Made by a program: the position numbers and the translations under genes. From assembly GCA_900312665.1 (NCBI GenBank), contig ONZQ02000004.1:1479036-1543035 (forward strand): a stretch of DNA of 64,000 nucleotides, written 5' to 3'. This stretch comes from Cephalotrichum gorgonifer. Taxonomy: Eukaryota; Ascomycota; Sordariomycetes; Microascales; Microascaceae. Position 1 is the stretch's first letter; each line of letters starts with the position of its first letter. Below, one piece after another: positions 1-12,918 of the stretch. The notes beneath the pieces were generated by a model, which was given only the letters and a program-made list of their open reading frames with translations, was not told the DNA's origin and did no database searches.

Positions 1-1816
1 GGTGGGGGGGGGGGGTGGACAATGGACGGACGGTGGGTTGCATTTCAAGTGTTAGTGAGACGGTTTGCAGTTCCGGAGCAGAAGACCGATACGGTTGGTG
101 CCTCCATTAACTTCCAATTCATCGTCGCGCTAATACTCCATATCCTATCTGGGTAGACGGAGTGCTTGTATAGGAAAAGTACATGGATTGTGAGTGCTCG
201 AAAGAGTACAATCGAGGCGAGACCACCAGGCCAGCCGAATCCAAATTGCACATCATTTATCCACGATTTCTCTCAAAGCCCAAGCTGGTCTCCTCGCCCG
301 CCGCCACGATAGCCCAACCTCTTTTTTTCTCTTCCCTCCACCAGATACGTGCAATAATCTCACACCAGCTGGTCCTGGGGGACAGCTTCCTGCGACACGC
401 ATACCCCTGCACGGCATCCAATTGGACCACCTGAGCCAACATGGTACAAATGCGCAGAGTGACGTCTTGAAGATCGCCACACGCCAGGGGGGAAGGGAGC
501 TCAAGTCGTCCTGCCAAGACCCTAGCGGATGTTGCGGTGGGGGGTGGGTGGGCGAGCGAGGTTCACTGGTCAGGGCGGCCGCTGGCTGCATGACAATGAT
601 GCACTTCTCCCGCCTCCCGCCACCATCTCGTCCTTGTATCTGCGATTTGAGAAAAATTCCGGGGCTGAAACAGCCCGCCTCCGCCATCCGGATTCGATTC
701 TCTGCATGTTGCGATGCGATGCTGTTGCAATGCTCTGCTGTCTCTCCCACCGCTAAGTTCGGGCTTCCTCCCAATAGTACGAAAATGGGGGGGCCGGGCT
801 GGGAGGCAGCTCTTCGCCTCTTCCCTCGACACCTCCTCCCTCCTCCCCTTCCATGCCCTGAAGTAATTATACCGAGTAATACTCGTACTAGTACTAATTT
901 TCTCAGAACTTGCAACTCCCAGCAAAATCTGCCCGGGCCTTCGCGCCTCCGCCAAGACAACGCCAAGCCCCACCACAATTTTCCCTCGACTAGATGCACC
1001 ACGAGGAAATTACGAGAAAGTGGAGCTTTGGCGTCTTCGGATTGCCCCAGGTTAACAAGTCGTATATTAGCTTATCATAACCGCGCTTTGCTGTTCCGTC
1101 TCCTCGCTTTGAAAGCGTTGCTCCCTGTGTATTGCTCTCCGGTCCAACCAAAAAAAAAAATGTCGAAGGATCCGAGCTGCGAGTATTATTGAGAGCTCTT
1201 GTATATCGAACATGATGCCGGGATGGAGGAAACTCCGTCCGGGGACACAGGGATACAAGCACTTCCACTCGGAAGGCCACCAGCCAGGCCAAGGGTCCTA
1301 AGGAAAATGCATATCCTCTCCACCCCTCCACCTCTCCACCTCCACGCTTCGTGTTGATCCGGGCTAGTACTCCGCTGCTACCTGAGCCAATCGCTCAAGC
1401 CTGATGCTCCACAGAACAACTGTCATGAACGAAACCATGACTCGCCTACGGATACAGGTAGAGATCTCCTGGCCTGTGCGCGGGATCCCAGTTTTAAGTC
1501 CATGCTCATTATTATGGAGTAATCTCCAACACTAATTCGGGAATTTCTTGTACACGTGATTTTGAAAACAGACGACACCATCTCCCGTCCAACAAGTTGG
1601 ACACTTTGGGATATATCATAACATGCCATGCCTATTCGTACTCTTTCAAAGGGGAGGCTACGCACTCAACTCACAAGCACAAGGCTGGCAATCTTGGGAA
1701 TCGATTCAAATTTATGCCGTAGAGATCTCGTAGACACCAATGGCATATTCGAGCGCCCAACTCTAACCTGGGAGGCCCTACAACTCTCCCCGCGTCAACT
1801 CAAGAAGTTGGCACCC
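1..1816. other. Left-edge intergenic region, no supportable gene
   Basis: Open frames up to 332 codons run through this stretch on both strands, but none shows a recognisable domain, fungal-like codon preference or a convincing splice structure. Long overlapping open frames on opposite strands (194-1192 + and 253-1002 -) are best explained by base composition. The region starts with a run of 12 G (4-15) and has pyrimidine-rich stretches near 826-852. One TACTCGTA motif lies at 880-887. It is probably the 3' flank of the minus-strand gene at 1817 plus intergenic DNA. Confidence 0.6.
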
Positions 1817-4800
1817 TCACCAAAACCCCTTCTTCAACTCCCCAATCTTGCTCTCTGCCTCGGAAAGGACACTCCCGGCGAACGGGTTTCGCCCGTTGTT
1901 ATTGCTGGACCCAATTCCGTCCATCTGTTCCACCATGCCAATGGCCGGATGATATAGGTTCTTGAAGACACCTTCCTCCTTCAACTTCGCCTTTGCCCAC
2001 TTCACCTCATCGCCAAATTCTATTGTTGCATTCTCCTCTAACACCTTCTCCAAGCGAACTGATGATATCGAGGCTTCATACCACACGTTAGCTAGGCCTT
2101 TTGTATCATCATTCTCCGAGGGCTCAACCCTGATATGTCGGGTGCCGCGATCATTGTCATCCACGGCATCCCATTCTGTATTGGTAGCCTGCCACATGGT
2201 TATGTTGAGAACTGTGTTCCCCCTGTGTCCATCTCTGTAACGAGCGACGTGGCGTACTCGAACCTGGTCGACGCTGACGCGGAACTCGCCATATTCCTCA
2301 AAAGTGAACCGCAGCTTGCCACAAGGAAGGCCATCCCTGACGCGCCGTCGCAAGCCCGTTAGCATGGCTCATATGAAGAACAGGAACCGAATACATGACT
2401 TACGGGATGGAGATACTCTCTGTGAGAGACTCGGCGAAGTCCTTGTACTTGGCTTTGAAATATGCCGTGTCCGTCACTCGGAGGCAGGCGTTGAGATCCC
2501 AAGACCTATCCGGGCAGTGAATGAAAACCGACTCCACCAGCGCATGGTTTTGCGACTCAAACGTATATGCGAGATCATCTGCCTTGACTTGGATAGTGAA
2601 GCAGCAATTGCTGACCAAGTCCCGGCAGTTGAAATCGTAAAAAACCTTCCTGCCGTCTAGTGACCAGCACTTGTCTGGGTCGGAAGTCCAATGAATATCC
2701 TTGAGCATGTTAGCATTATTGCCGTCAAGGCACAATATTTCATGGAACCGAAAATTGGCCTCGTTAAACGTGGCCAGTTCCTGGAGTAGGCGGATGGCTG
2801 AGTAGTTCGGCTCGTAAACATCAACTCCGCTAAAGTTGATGGCATCCTCGTGGACATTCTCTATCACAATCCGACCAAAGGCGACCTCCATCGAAACTTT
2901 ACCGACGAGGGCTTGAGCCTTGAGGGCCATGCTGAAAAGGCACTCTTCGAGTGACTTTTCAAAACTTGACCTCCTGTTCACGCTTCTTCGAAGCATCTCC
3001 GGGAGTGTGGCATTAGCGAATGGCTCCCCGCCAATTCCCGTATTCCAGCTCCCCTGGAGCTGGGAGCCGCTAGGCGGAACCTGTGCCGGTACAATGGCTC
3101 TATCTCCGGCATGTGAGAGACTCCTCTTCGCGGCCGTCCGTTTGTCATCTCGCACGCCGGGAGGCGGGAGGCCGCTCTTGATGGGTATTTTTGACTTGCC
3201 TCGTCCGGCCCTCGGTGGGGAGGGAGAAGCCCGGCCCGTGCTCCCATAGTTAGTCTGGTCCCGTTCTCTTCGGGGGGCTCGCTGGTCCATGGTCTGACGA
3301 TACTTTCTCGGCTGGGATTGTAGTTCGAGGCGTGGTTGTGGAACCAGGGTCGGGATCATCGGCGCTATGAGATTAGGTAAATCTCCTTCGTCCTCCATCC
3401 CAAGGAGGTCCTTGGTATTCGCCTTGTCAGTGTTCAGGCTGATGCCCCGGGTATTCTGTTTTATACCATCACCGTAGTTCGACAGTCCGAAGTGCGACGT
3501 CTGGGTAGAATGCCCAGCCCCTGCAGCTAGGCCGCGCTCAACTAATCCCTGCGATCTTCCAATATCTTCAGAAACCGGTATTGAGAGACCAGCTAGATCC
3601 GCAGCTGTAGAAGTTACTGTTTTTTCTACCTGCCGGTGCTGAAGAGCCCCCGACTCAAGTAGCGTGAGCTCCAGTGGCTGTGGGATAGGGGTGGAGGAGG
3701 GCTGGGTAGATTGTCCATGAGCATCACGAGTTTCCCGAACCCAATCGACAATGACGGTGGCTGTTTTCTGAGGAACGGGTTTAGGCAAGGTGCAGTCCGG
3801 GGCTGGAGGCCAGGCCACCCGGGGCTTCGTTATGGGCTCCTTAGCCAAGTAAGAATAGTGATTGAAGGCCTCGAAGGCCTTCTTTGGCAGCGTCTGCTCC
3901 GCCGAGAGATCTGTTAGGGGGCCTTCCAACACACCCCGCTCATCGCCCACCCAGTCGGGGAAAACATATGTGATCACGACCCCCTTCGAATAGAGGTCCC
4001 GGTAATCACTCCTTGCCGTCACGGCAGTAGTCCGAATGATGGTAGATATGGCAACGCCACGCCACTTCGAAATGGGCCGAAGGCTCAGCCTCCATTCAAG
4101 GAAAGCAGGTGGTGGTAAGATAAAGTGCGTGGTAGGAGAAGAGCCATATATCTGTGAGGTTTTGCGTGGGTCAGCCTGTAAGACTGCAGCTTGATATGAG
4201 CTGTTGGTACTTACCCGATGCTTCAAGAGCCAGTCCAGTTTTCGGACAGCCTTATCGATCGAGGCCCGTTGGCTGCTGCCGAGATACAAGATGTCCTGCA
4301 TTGTGTTGTAGGACATTTGGCATCCCACCGAGTTCCCGAAAGCCTCGAATGACCATTCAATATCACCTTCGCGTTGCAGGAGACGCCTGACATTAAGGCC
4401 TTGCGGAGCGTTAATCGACCGGAGTCCCTGCCAGATGGACTTGTACGCGAAATGTCCAAACGAACTAGGGTATCGATATTTCTCATACTCCTCGAGCTCT
4501 GACTCCCCTAGCTGCAAGAAAGCCCCCCAACTGAGAATCATCGGGTCGTCCGCGATTATTTCGATATCGCCTGCCCGTGGATCCAGCTCGAAGTCGCCCG
4601 TCTCGCGGGCCAAAATGTCGTGGAGGAGGGACGTGAGGAAGTTCACTAAAGAACTGCGCTGGTGTTTCGTAGCAAGACATTGAAACCAGGGAACAGTTGA
4701 CTCGTAAAGGATCTCAAGGTGCTATGGAAGAGACGTGAGCTTGAAAATAAACTCAAGGATTGGCCGTCACCTGGCACCGCTTACCTCTATTTTACTCTCA

Positions 4801-4883
4801 CGGAGCTGGTCAAAGACATATTCCACTCCCTTTGGCCGAAGGGGTGGGTTGCAGGAAACGTAGAACTCGATGATGTCCTCCAT
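1817..4883 (-). CDS. Uncharacterised fungal protein, about 957 aa, four exons
   Basis: I do not recognise this family. The model is complement(1817..2336, 2404..4151, 4215..4721, 4785..4883), with introns of 67, 63 and 63 nt. Each intron has a GTAAGT or GTAAGC donor and an AG acceptor. CTGAC or CTAAC branch sequences are clear in two of them. The joined frame gives 957 residues ending at a TGA. The first ATG (4881-4883) begins MEDIIEFYVSCNP; a possible acceptor just upstream means a further 5' exon cannot be excluded. The N-terminal half and the C-terminal third look globular. Between them, roughly residues 490-570, lies a basic, Pro/Arg/Ser-rich segment that is probably disordered. I see no signal peptide, membrane segment or catalytic motif. 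The 63-nt second intron (4152-4214) is a multiple of three and lacks an in-frame stop, so naive ORF calling would read through it. Confidence 0.72.
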
Positions 4884-6271
4884 GGCTTCGAAGTCACTAA
4901 GGACTTGTTAGGGACCATAGGGTTCAAGCGGTCAAGATGTGTGGCACGACGAGACGTCAAGCAGGGTTGATTAGGGACAAAGGCGTATCGTAGACATTCG
5001 ATAATGTCCCAACTGGGGATAGTTCAAGTTTCAATGAGAGGTGGGCATGATAGAGGGAAAAGGGGAGGATGTCTGGCCTCAGCGGGAAGTGAGTTTGATG
5101 CGAGACGTACCTAGGGCATTTAGGGAAGCACGCTCGTAGCATTCATGAGTGGGCTAGGTTGGGAAGGGCGGTCGCTCCTTCCGCGATGGTTTGTCCTGCG
5201 GCTCGCCCCTGCCTTGTCTGGTCACTGGGCTCCAACCTCCATGGGATGAAGTACCCGGGGTGACTTCGCCTCCTCCTTCTCATTCGGTAATGTAAGAAGG
5301 GTCCTTGGCCCCACTGGTGAGTAGTATCAAATGTCGGGGGTGAACATCATCTGGGCCAAACGTACATATTTCTCTAGCTGCACTTGCAAAGAGCAAACGG
5401 CCAACCGGAATGATAGCAAGTCCGGATACCTACAGTCCCCGCTTACCTGATGGGCAAATCTCTAACCCGTTTCATATCGGCCATCAGAGACCTAGTTCGT
5501 CCTCCGGGACATCCTGCGGAGAGCACTTTGGGATAGATAGAACGATAGTGATAATGACCTTCGTCCCCAGCCGCATGGGTGTCCACACGTACATCTCGGC
5601 CTACCTAGAGGGTCCGAGCGAAGTGTGATAAAGCAGTGTATGCAATCTTCTCTAATGTTTCCCCCCGTTCCAACGAGAACCAACCTGTTATCCCATCATG
5701 ATACAAGCCATGCTGGCTTGCTAAGCGTAAAAGTCGTGAGCTGTTCAAAACGAAGAGGGGGATGAATCCATTAGCGAGTACCCCAAAACATGAATGGTAT
5801 ATAAAACTATGAAGAAACAAACAAGCACGACATAAATTGGTCATCTCATTCTCGCTTTATCCCAAGTTTCCGAAACCCGTCCGACCTTTTCTTGCTAATG
5901 TCTGCTGTGTCTGCAGCGCTGGGGGAAAAAGACAACCAAGTCCAAGCCCGGAAGGCGTTTCCTTCCACACACCAAACTCCAATTAAAAGGATAATGAAAA
6001 TCGATAAGGGGTCATGATGAATAATATAAAGAGCGCCACAATGCCCATTCAGGTTGTCGGACTCGAGAGGTGAGAGGTGGGGGTTGGGGGGCTGTCGAGA
6101 GTGATATTTGTAAGACGAAGAGAAAATGGGACTGTTGTGGTGATAGAGCCAAGGTCTCGTGGAATAGATGTCGAGTATCGGCCTGTTCTTCCCCCCACAG
6201 GGGATAAAGCAGACCGGCAGGAATGATGGTGGGCGACATGGCTGAGGACATATAGCGGATGGCCGGATAGA
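4884..6271. other. Intergenic, between two minus-strand genes
   Basis: About 1.4 kb holding the upstream region of the 957-aa gene and the downstream region of the She3-like gene. A candidate donor (GTACGT, minus strand, near 5110) and a possible acceptor just upstream of 4883 leave room for a leader exon of the 957-aa gene. I see no coding sequence that I can support. Confidence 0.5.
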
Positions 6272-8016
6272 TTATTGCGCGCCGCGGACGTTTTCCTTGA
6301 CGTTCAAGGCCCACCTCAGCTTGGCCAGTGTCTCCCTCGACTCCTGGAGTAACCTCTCTTGCTCCGCTTCCCTTGCGTGAGCGTTGGCCTTGACGTCCTT
6401 CAGCCAGTCCTCCTGTCCCTGCTTATATGCGTCGAACTGCCGCGCAATCTCCTCCTTCTGCCGTACCAGGTCCTTGATGCTGCTATCCTGCTGGTCGCAC
6501 AGCTCCCTGAGCTGCATGATCTTCTCATCGTCCTTCCGCCTCTCCTCCACGAGCGTCGATATCTCAACCCGCAACTTCGCGGCGGCGCGGTTAACTACCT
6601 CGCCCTGGGTATCCCAGTGTGACACGATGACATTGTACCGACCGTCCACGAGCTGCACGTGGGCCGCTGCCTCCTCCACCCTTATCTTCGCATCGTGGCG
6701 CGCCGTCTCCATCTCCTCGCGCCACGTGCGCTCGCGGTTGAGAGCCGAGGTAGCCCGGTTACGCTCGATCTCGATCGCCGCCGTTAGGGATTCGACCTGG
6801 CGCTCCTTTCGGGAGAGGAGGGTCTTGGTGACGTTCGCCTCGAGCAGTCGGCTCTCGTAGTCTTGTATGAGCCTGTCCATCTTGTCGCCAGTGAGCTTCG
6901 CCGCCTGTTTCGCCTCCTCCGATTTTAGCCTCTCGATCTTTATATCCCGCTTGAGTGCTTCGTTGTCGCTGACTAGCTTGTTAATAACGCGGCCCGTCTT
7001 CCCCAACCCCGCCTTCCCAATAGTTGAGTCCCACCCCTGGGATGATTGTGAGTCTTGAGCTTCGGATATAGGCGAGGTCACATGGATCCCGAAGCCATCC
7101 GCCGTGCGAGTCATGACGGGTGGTGGGTATCTTTTTGGTTCCCCTTCCTGCTTCTGCTCTTGCTGCTGCTGCTGCTGTTGTTGCCGATCGGAATCTTGCC
7201 TCTGCTCCATGCTTTCGCGCGGTAATTTTGTTGGCGTCTCGCCATTTACTCCGCCGCCCCAATTCCTAGACCGGTCAGGTTTTAACCGTACCGTGGACAT
7301 CTTGTCGTCCTCGGTGTGACTGGCTCCTGCTGTGGAAATGGCACTCGTATTGCTATGATCTGAACTCGAGAAGGCCGAATTCTTTGTGGCAACAGATGGT
7401 GTATCCGAACTCGTGTCTGAGGGGACGCCTTCGAAACTCGGGACAGTCCGAATCGTCGATTGCATCCTAGGTGTGCTTCGTGTGCTTGGGGACGAGGAGG
7501 ACGGGTTCGGCGACGGAAGCCCGGGGAGCAACCTGTTTCTCGTCGTCGTCGTCGTTGGTGTTGTGTGTGAGGAAAGCGTGCTCACTGCGATGCTCTGGCG
7601 CGGAGGCTGACTTGGTGAATTTGTTGACTTTGGGGTTTGGGGGCTGTCTGGAGATGCCGGTAGGTTTAGGGACTGTCGATTATTGCTATTTTCTGAGGAA
7701 GAGCGAAATGGAGAGTAAGCAGTTAGCAGAGTTTAAACGTTGGAATGACAAGCGGAGAGGCGAGAGGCTCGCGACAAGGAACCGGGCCCACTTGATTCCG
7801 GAACTAGGAACGATTACTAGGCGGAGTGGAGAGAGGGACCACATAGACGACCACAAAGACCAGGGCCTTCGGGTTACGGAGAAAGAATACATCACGAGCA
7901 AAGGATCTTCTCAACTTACCCTTCGAGCCAAGCTGTGGGTTCGTCTTCGGCAGCTTAGGATCCTTCTGTTCCTTTGGAGCCTTAGGTTTGCGAGATTTGA
8001 GGAGCCGGTTTGCCAT
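6272..8016 (-). CDS. She3-like coiled-coil protein (SWI5-dependent HO expression protein 3 family)
   Basis: Model: complement(6272..7692, 7920..8016), 505 residues, with one 227-nt intron that starts GTAAGT and ends CTCAG. The start MANRLLKSRKPKAPK is in the short first exon; an in-frame ATG four codons upstream (8028) is an alternative. Residues 1-260 are basic and then Ser/Thr/Pro-rich and low in complexity, with a run of eight Gln near residues 203-210. From GRVINKLVSDNEALKRDI (about 266) to near residue 490 the sequence is charged heptad-type coiled coil, matching my memory of the She3 domain of filamentous fungi. In budding yeast She3 links She2-bound mRNA to the type V myosin Myo4. Filamentous fungi keep the coiled-coil protein, but its cargo is not established from sequence. 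The exon 2 frame extends upstream of any ATG, which supports the spliced start. Confidence 0.75.
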
Positions 8017-10289
8017 GGCTGTTATCATTGATCATTTCTCGCCGGATCGTAGAGTCGAGATCGGGGCCAGGGGCTCGACGGCGCGTTCGTTCGTGTGTCC
8101 GGTAATAATCCGGCTGGGCGACTAGGGGCTCCCTGTGTTGTCCGTCTGCTGGTCTCGGGTATTTGCGCGACGCTGAGGTTTGGTGCAACCCGAGCGCTGG
8201 CCGCTGTTGGCAGCACCGCGGAAGGACTGGGTAGGAAAGCAGGATGATGAGACTGGCGGAGGGGGGGGTGCGGGATAGGCGGAGAACAAGTTGATCACGG
8301 ATCCTTCGCTGATGTCTGCTGGATTATTCAAGCTGTTTCGACGCTCCGGAAGATCCCTCTTTGACGAGGCGGGGGTGGACGTCGGGTGGGATAAAGGGAT
8401 GGATGGGGATATGTAGGAATGTATCCGTACGAAGATCAAGAAGAGTAGGAGGTAGTTACGGGAGTACGAGTATGGATGAGGGATGGGGAGAGGGGCATGG
8501 AAGAAGGATGGAAGTGGATGAATACGAGTACTACAGGTAAGCGACAGAAGTGGAATTCATCTGCGGTGGTGTTTAGTCGTTTTCTTTGTCCCAACACTCG
8601 ATGCACAACTGGTATGAGAGCGGGCAATACACCTCCACATGCACTGATGTACAGGTGCCCGCTCCTCTCCTGTGAGTCCGTCCAAATCGTTGCGAAGTCA
8701 TTGGCGAAGAATCTGTGTTGTTGACACGCTCATTCTACAACTCCCGGGAAACGACGAGTTCGAGTACCCTATCGCAATGTAACTCGAGGGCGCGGTTTGG
8801 GCTGAGAGATACTTATTCTTGCTGTATATTGCAACGGTGTAAGAAGGCCGCCCCGTCAATGTGGCATCAGCAGGGGCGCGATCAATGCGCGCGGTCTGGC
8901 TTAGCGTGGGTAGGCCGGTTCAATGTTATATCCACACCCCATCAAGCCAACTAGCAAGTGGATAACACCAAGCGTCGGGATTGGCACGGATGCGGTCAGG
9001 GGGCTGTCCAGTATTGCATGTTAACTGCAAGTACTCCCTCCGGAGGGTACATATCTAGCATCAGTGAAACCGCCACAAAGAAAACCCAACTCGTCCAGTA
9101 GGAAGTGTGAGACGAGAGTCCTTGTGCTAATAATCTTCCATCCATGCGTGCCGTTACACCTTTTCACTTCGTTTTGCGCTTTCCTTTAGATTTACATGTA
9201 GATTTGGATTCGGGCCAGGACTCCTGCTTGTCACCTGTCCTCCGTACTTGTATACACAGAAATGGATGCACGCTACCATGGAGACTTGCAACCCACTTGC
9301 TTTTCCTGTTTGTCAATCTGTACAAATATGAGTACCTCTTGTTACATGTACACCATGGTTGGCCCGGCAGTACTCCAACGGCGGTGATGTTGCCAGTCAC
9401 AGCTAATAGTACTTGTACTCACACAGAGGGCCGCCGAACGATATGGTCAGTAGGGAAGGCGTCTTAAAAGGCTTTGTATCATACAAAAGACTCTGGGGAT
9501 GGGGCAGGGAGCATTGGGATTGAGATTGTACGTAGGCCCCCTGTCTCTGACGGGATTTTGCGCACAAAAGCCGATGTTATGTCGGCGTTGCTATGCCGAG
9601 GATTGGTCTGCGAGACAGCTGGGAATATTGGGCTGGATGGATGGACGTAATAATCCTCGACCATTACCCATACATTTGCTACATAATACAAACAGGGCGT
9701 TATACTTACTTATACAAGTATGAAATATCTGGGTGTATCCTGGCTTCAGCCCGCCCTCAGGTGAGGCGAATGGAAGTGCAGGGTATGCTTGCTCAGCGGC
9801 GCCGGGGGTATCCCTGACTTATACATACATCTGGCCACGACGACACCTCGGGGACCCCGCTGATGCATGAGGAATTCACATGGGACGAGCTATGAGAGAA
9901 ATCCTTATGAAAGGAGCCTTCCTGATATTTATTTATTTATTTATTATTATTATTTTTTAAAAAAAAAATTTGACCTCCATACTCCACGGCGAACCCTGAA
10001 TATTGACTGAATAGGACAGTGAATGGGTCACGAAGATAGAGGCAAGGAAGACAAGTGAAAAATACTGGCACATGTACCAAAACGCCGCGCTGATATTGTC
10101 ACACACACTCCGTCGTCCGCTTTTAGCCGTTTCCCCTTATACGGTCCTCTCCCAATTCTATTGCCGATGATATAAACCACCTGTCATGCCATATATAACC
10201 TATGTGCCCCCCTGCGCGGTTTCCACCATCATCGGCTCTCCCGTATTGTACACGTCGAAAAGTAAACACACGTTCGTCTTCATGTTACG
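8017..10289. other. Intergenic, no supportable gene
   Basis: About 2.3 kb upstream of the She3-like gene and downstream of PTA1. No ORF here has a domain or convincing codon use. It carries TAC-NN-GTA motifs at 8465, 8523, 9410 and 9713, and an AT-rich simple repeat at 9926-9970. Confidence 0.55.
9926..9970. repeat. AT-rich microsatellite, (ATTT)n then (ATT)n then A-run
   Basis: Directly visible: tetranucleotide ATTT units pass into ATT units and then into a run of T and A bases. It lies about 320 bp beyond the PTA1 stop codon. No function is implied. Confidence 0.85.
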
Positions 10290-12918
10290 TCATGTTGTGA
10301 TGGCCCCGTTTGCCGGGACCGCGACCGGGACCGCGCTCACCCCCGTGTTGTCCCCCGTGTTGTCCCCTGCATTGTCGTGCTTGTCACGCCAGGTCGGTCT
10401 AAACTTGGTCAAGTACTTCTCGGCTGTCGGCCGCGCGTCTTCATCTAGAACAGCAGACTTGTCAGTTTTCAATCTTCACCACAGCGACGTGTCCACATCG
10501 GGTTCTTGTGATTTACGGGGCTCGCAACTTACACTCCCTCCGGATTTCTTCGAGTGTGTCCAGCGCCAGTTCCCGCGCGGGAGGCTTCATCATGATGATG
10601 TATAGGAGACTCGTCAGCGCCAACCCCACGACGGTGGGGTCGCGGCAGATTTGCTTCACGCGCGACAGAATCGCCTCGCTTAGCTCCGGAATTTCGGCGA
10701 GGAACCTTGTGAGGACCTTATCCTGGCGGTGGAGGTAGGGTAAGAAGCCGTCTAGGAGCTTCAATACCAGCTTCTCGTAATTCGCGGGGCTCTCGGCTTG
10801 TAGCTTGTCGTTGAGCCACTCTTCGCATAACCACGCGACGGCAACGTCGATACGTTTCCGGAAATCATCCACGATGTACGTGTGGAGTATGGATCTAATG
10901 TGATCGCTGAGGCTTGCGGAGGGGTGGTCCCGGTCCTCGTCTTCCTTCTTGGGAACGACTTCTCCAAGACCTGCTTGTGGTCGTGTGGCGAGGCGGATGA
11001 GGAGGGTAACAGCCGAGTCCCGGTCACCAAAGCTTGATGCAAAGCGGTTGAACCCGGGCCTTGCCTTCTTCGTCGTGGGATCCTCATGCGACTTCATTTG
11101 CTCGAACAGCTGCGTGATGCTTACATTGCCGATCTCTATAGCGCTATCGGTAGTTAACTGAGGAGCTGGCGGTAGAGTGAAGGCTTCTAGTTGAAGTGCA
11201 TTGTCGGGTGGTTTCAGGTCTCCAGGCGCGCTGTCGAGCTTATTGAGAATCTGTTCGGTGTCTTCGGCAGCATAGAAATCTGGCTCGTACTCGTCGTCAT
11301 CTTCCTCCACCCCTAGTAGGGCGGTGTTTGGATTGAGAACTGGCGGAGTAGCTTCTAGCGCCAAGAGGCGATCCCGAACGGCCTGTACCTCTTGTTAGTA
11401 ACGCGAACCAGGTAGTCACTTAGTGGTGTGAAATCACAAACCTGGATAGCCCTATCAAAGGCTTGAGCATCTATGTTCACAAGCGTTGAAACGTCTATCC
11501 GGGCTGCTAAGTGCATCGGAACAATTCCAACGTCGAACGAGCGAAGCCCCTCGGATGGCGTAAGAGTGAATACCGACCCGAGTGTGTGAGGGCCGGGCCC
11601 AAGGGGTGGAATTTCTTGCTGCTGCTGGGGAACCGCCGCTGCGGTTACAGGCGACGTTTTGGGTCGTTTCGCCTCCGAAATCTCCATGTGATGAGGGTCG
11701 AGGACTCGCTTCTTTGCTGCTTCATCGAAAGCCTCGGTCTTCATCCTCATCAGGCGCTCTATCTGCTGATGTATTCTCGGGTTTTGAGGATTGTGAGGGT
11801 CCCTGGGGTCAGGATTAGTATCGATGGACACAACATCTACCCTGGTTCAAGGAGTCGCTTGCTCACCTCTTGACTAGGTGAATGAGGAACATGCGCGTCG
11901 TCTTCTCCATAGACTTGACTTGAACGCGATCTTTAGCTGTCATGGGCGAGCTGGCCAGCTTCATGGGGTTAAAGTTGAGGACGGTATTGAGGATCCTGGC
12001 CGAAGTATTCGGTCGCGTGCGAACAATGATGGGTAGACAGTTCAGCGTAGCGTTGACTACCAATGCATCACTGTAAAGCCACGACACATGGTTAGCTATA
12101 TGACGACGTGCCGGTGGCACCCTGACATACCTGCTGTTGTCTTGGAGGACCCCCAATATGCGATCAAGCAGGCCAACCCCCTCCGCTTCCATGGTCCGAG
12201 GGTCTAATAAGGCGTGGTTCGATGGGATTTTGTCCAAGGAGATGTCGAGCATATCGCCCCGCTACCAGATAGTGCGTTAGCAAGACTGGGTTCCGTGATA
12301 AGTTACCATAGAATGGGCGCCGGTGGACGTACTCGAGGTTCTGCCGGGGACGATTGCGACTGTGAGAGAACAACCCTTTGCGCAAACTTGATACAGCATA
12401 TTCGGATCGAGGGGTTCGCATTGTCCCACATTTGAAGGATTCTGGACTTGACCGCCGCCATCCTCTCCCATGTGATTTTATCGTACGAATTCTCGATGCT
12501 ATTAGTGGTAATAGTCAGCTAGCTGCTTGCTCAGAGGCAGGCAAAGATACGGAACAAAAGGAAAATATAGCACTGACATCCATCGTAGTGCTATGGGGTA
12601 TATGCTAGCGGCGGTCTGTATCATACTCCGTAGAACCTGGACATCTTCGTCCGGGTTCTCGAGGATGGATTGCACCGTATCCAGGACGAATGGTTGCATA
12701 GATTCCTTCTCTTTCGACGGTAGCGCCGGCGTCGCAAAGGTGTCCGCCAAGAACTCGGCCGTCCATCGTCTTAGCTCTAGGTGTGAAGTAGACGTGGGCG
12801 CAAGAATGGGTAGTATAGCCCTGACGACCGATTGGTAGAGCTTCACATCACCAAGCACCTGCCTGCGGGCATCATTCAATTGCCTGATATGGTCCGAAAC
12901 CGACAGGGGGGATGCCAT
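10290..12918 (-). CDS. PTA1: PTA1/symplekin-like pre-mRNA cleavage and polyadenylation factor subunit
   Basis: Model: complement(10290..10444, 10533..11382, 11442..11802, 11867..12070, 12131..12261, 12333..12498, 12578..12918). There are seven exons, 735 residues, and introns of 88, 59, 64, 60, 71 and 79 nt. All junctions keep frame, and five of the six introns have a clear CTAAC/CTGAC-type branch. Symplekin/Pta1 is the scaffold of the cleavage and polyadenylation factor, linking poly(A)-site cleavage with the Ssu72 phosphatase. The N-terminal several hundred residues are alpha-helical repeats matching the symplekin/Pta1 N-terminal domain, with recognisable stretches such as TWERMAAVKSRIL and IRICCIKFAQ. 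Residues around 285-390 are low in complexity. A second helical block (TYIVDDFRKRIDVAVAWLCEEW) follows. The C-terminus is a short repetitive tail. The length resembles fungal Pta1 rather than the longer animal symplekin. Confidence 0.9.

Noticed and set aside
194..1192. 332-codon open frame at the left edge, and the 249-codon frame opposite
   Set aside because: Composition is erratic, no domain or fungal codon bias is visible, and the two long frames overlap on opposite strands.
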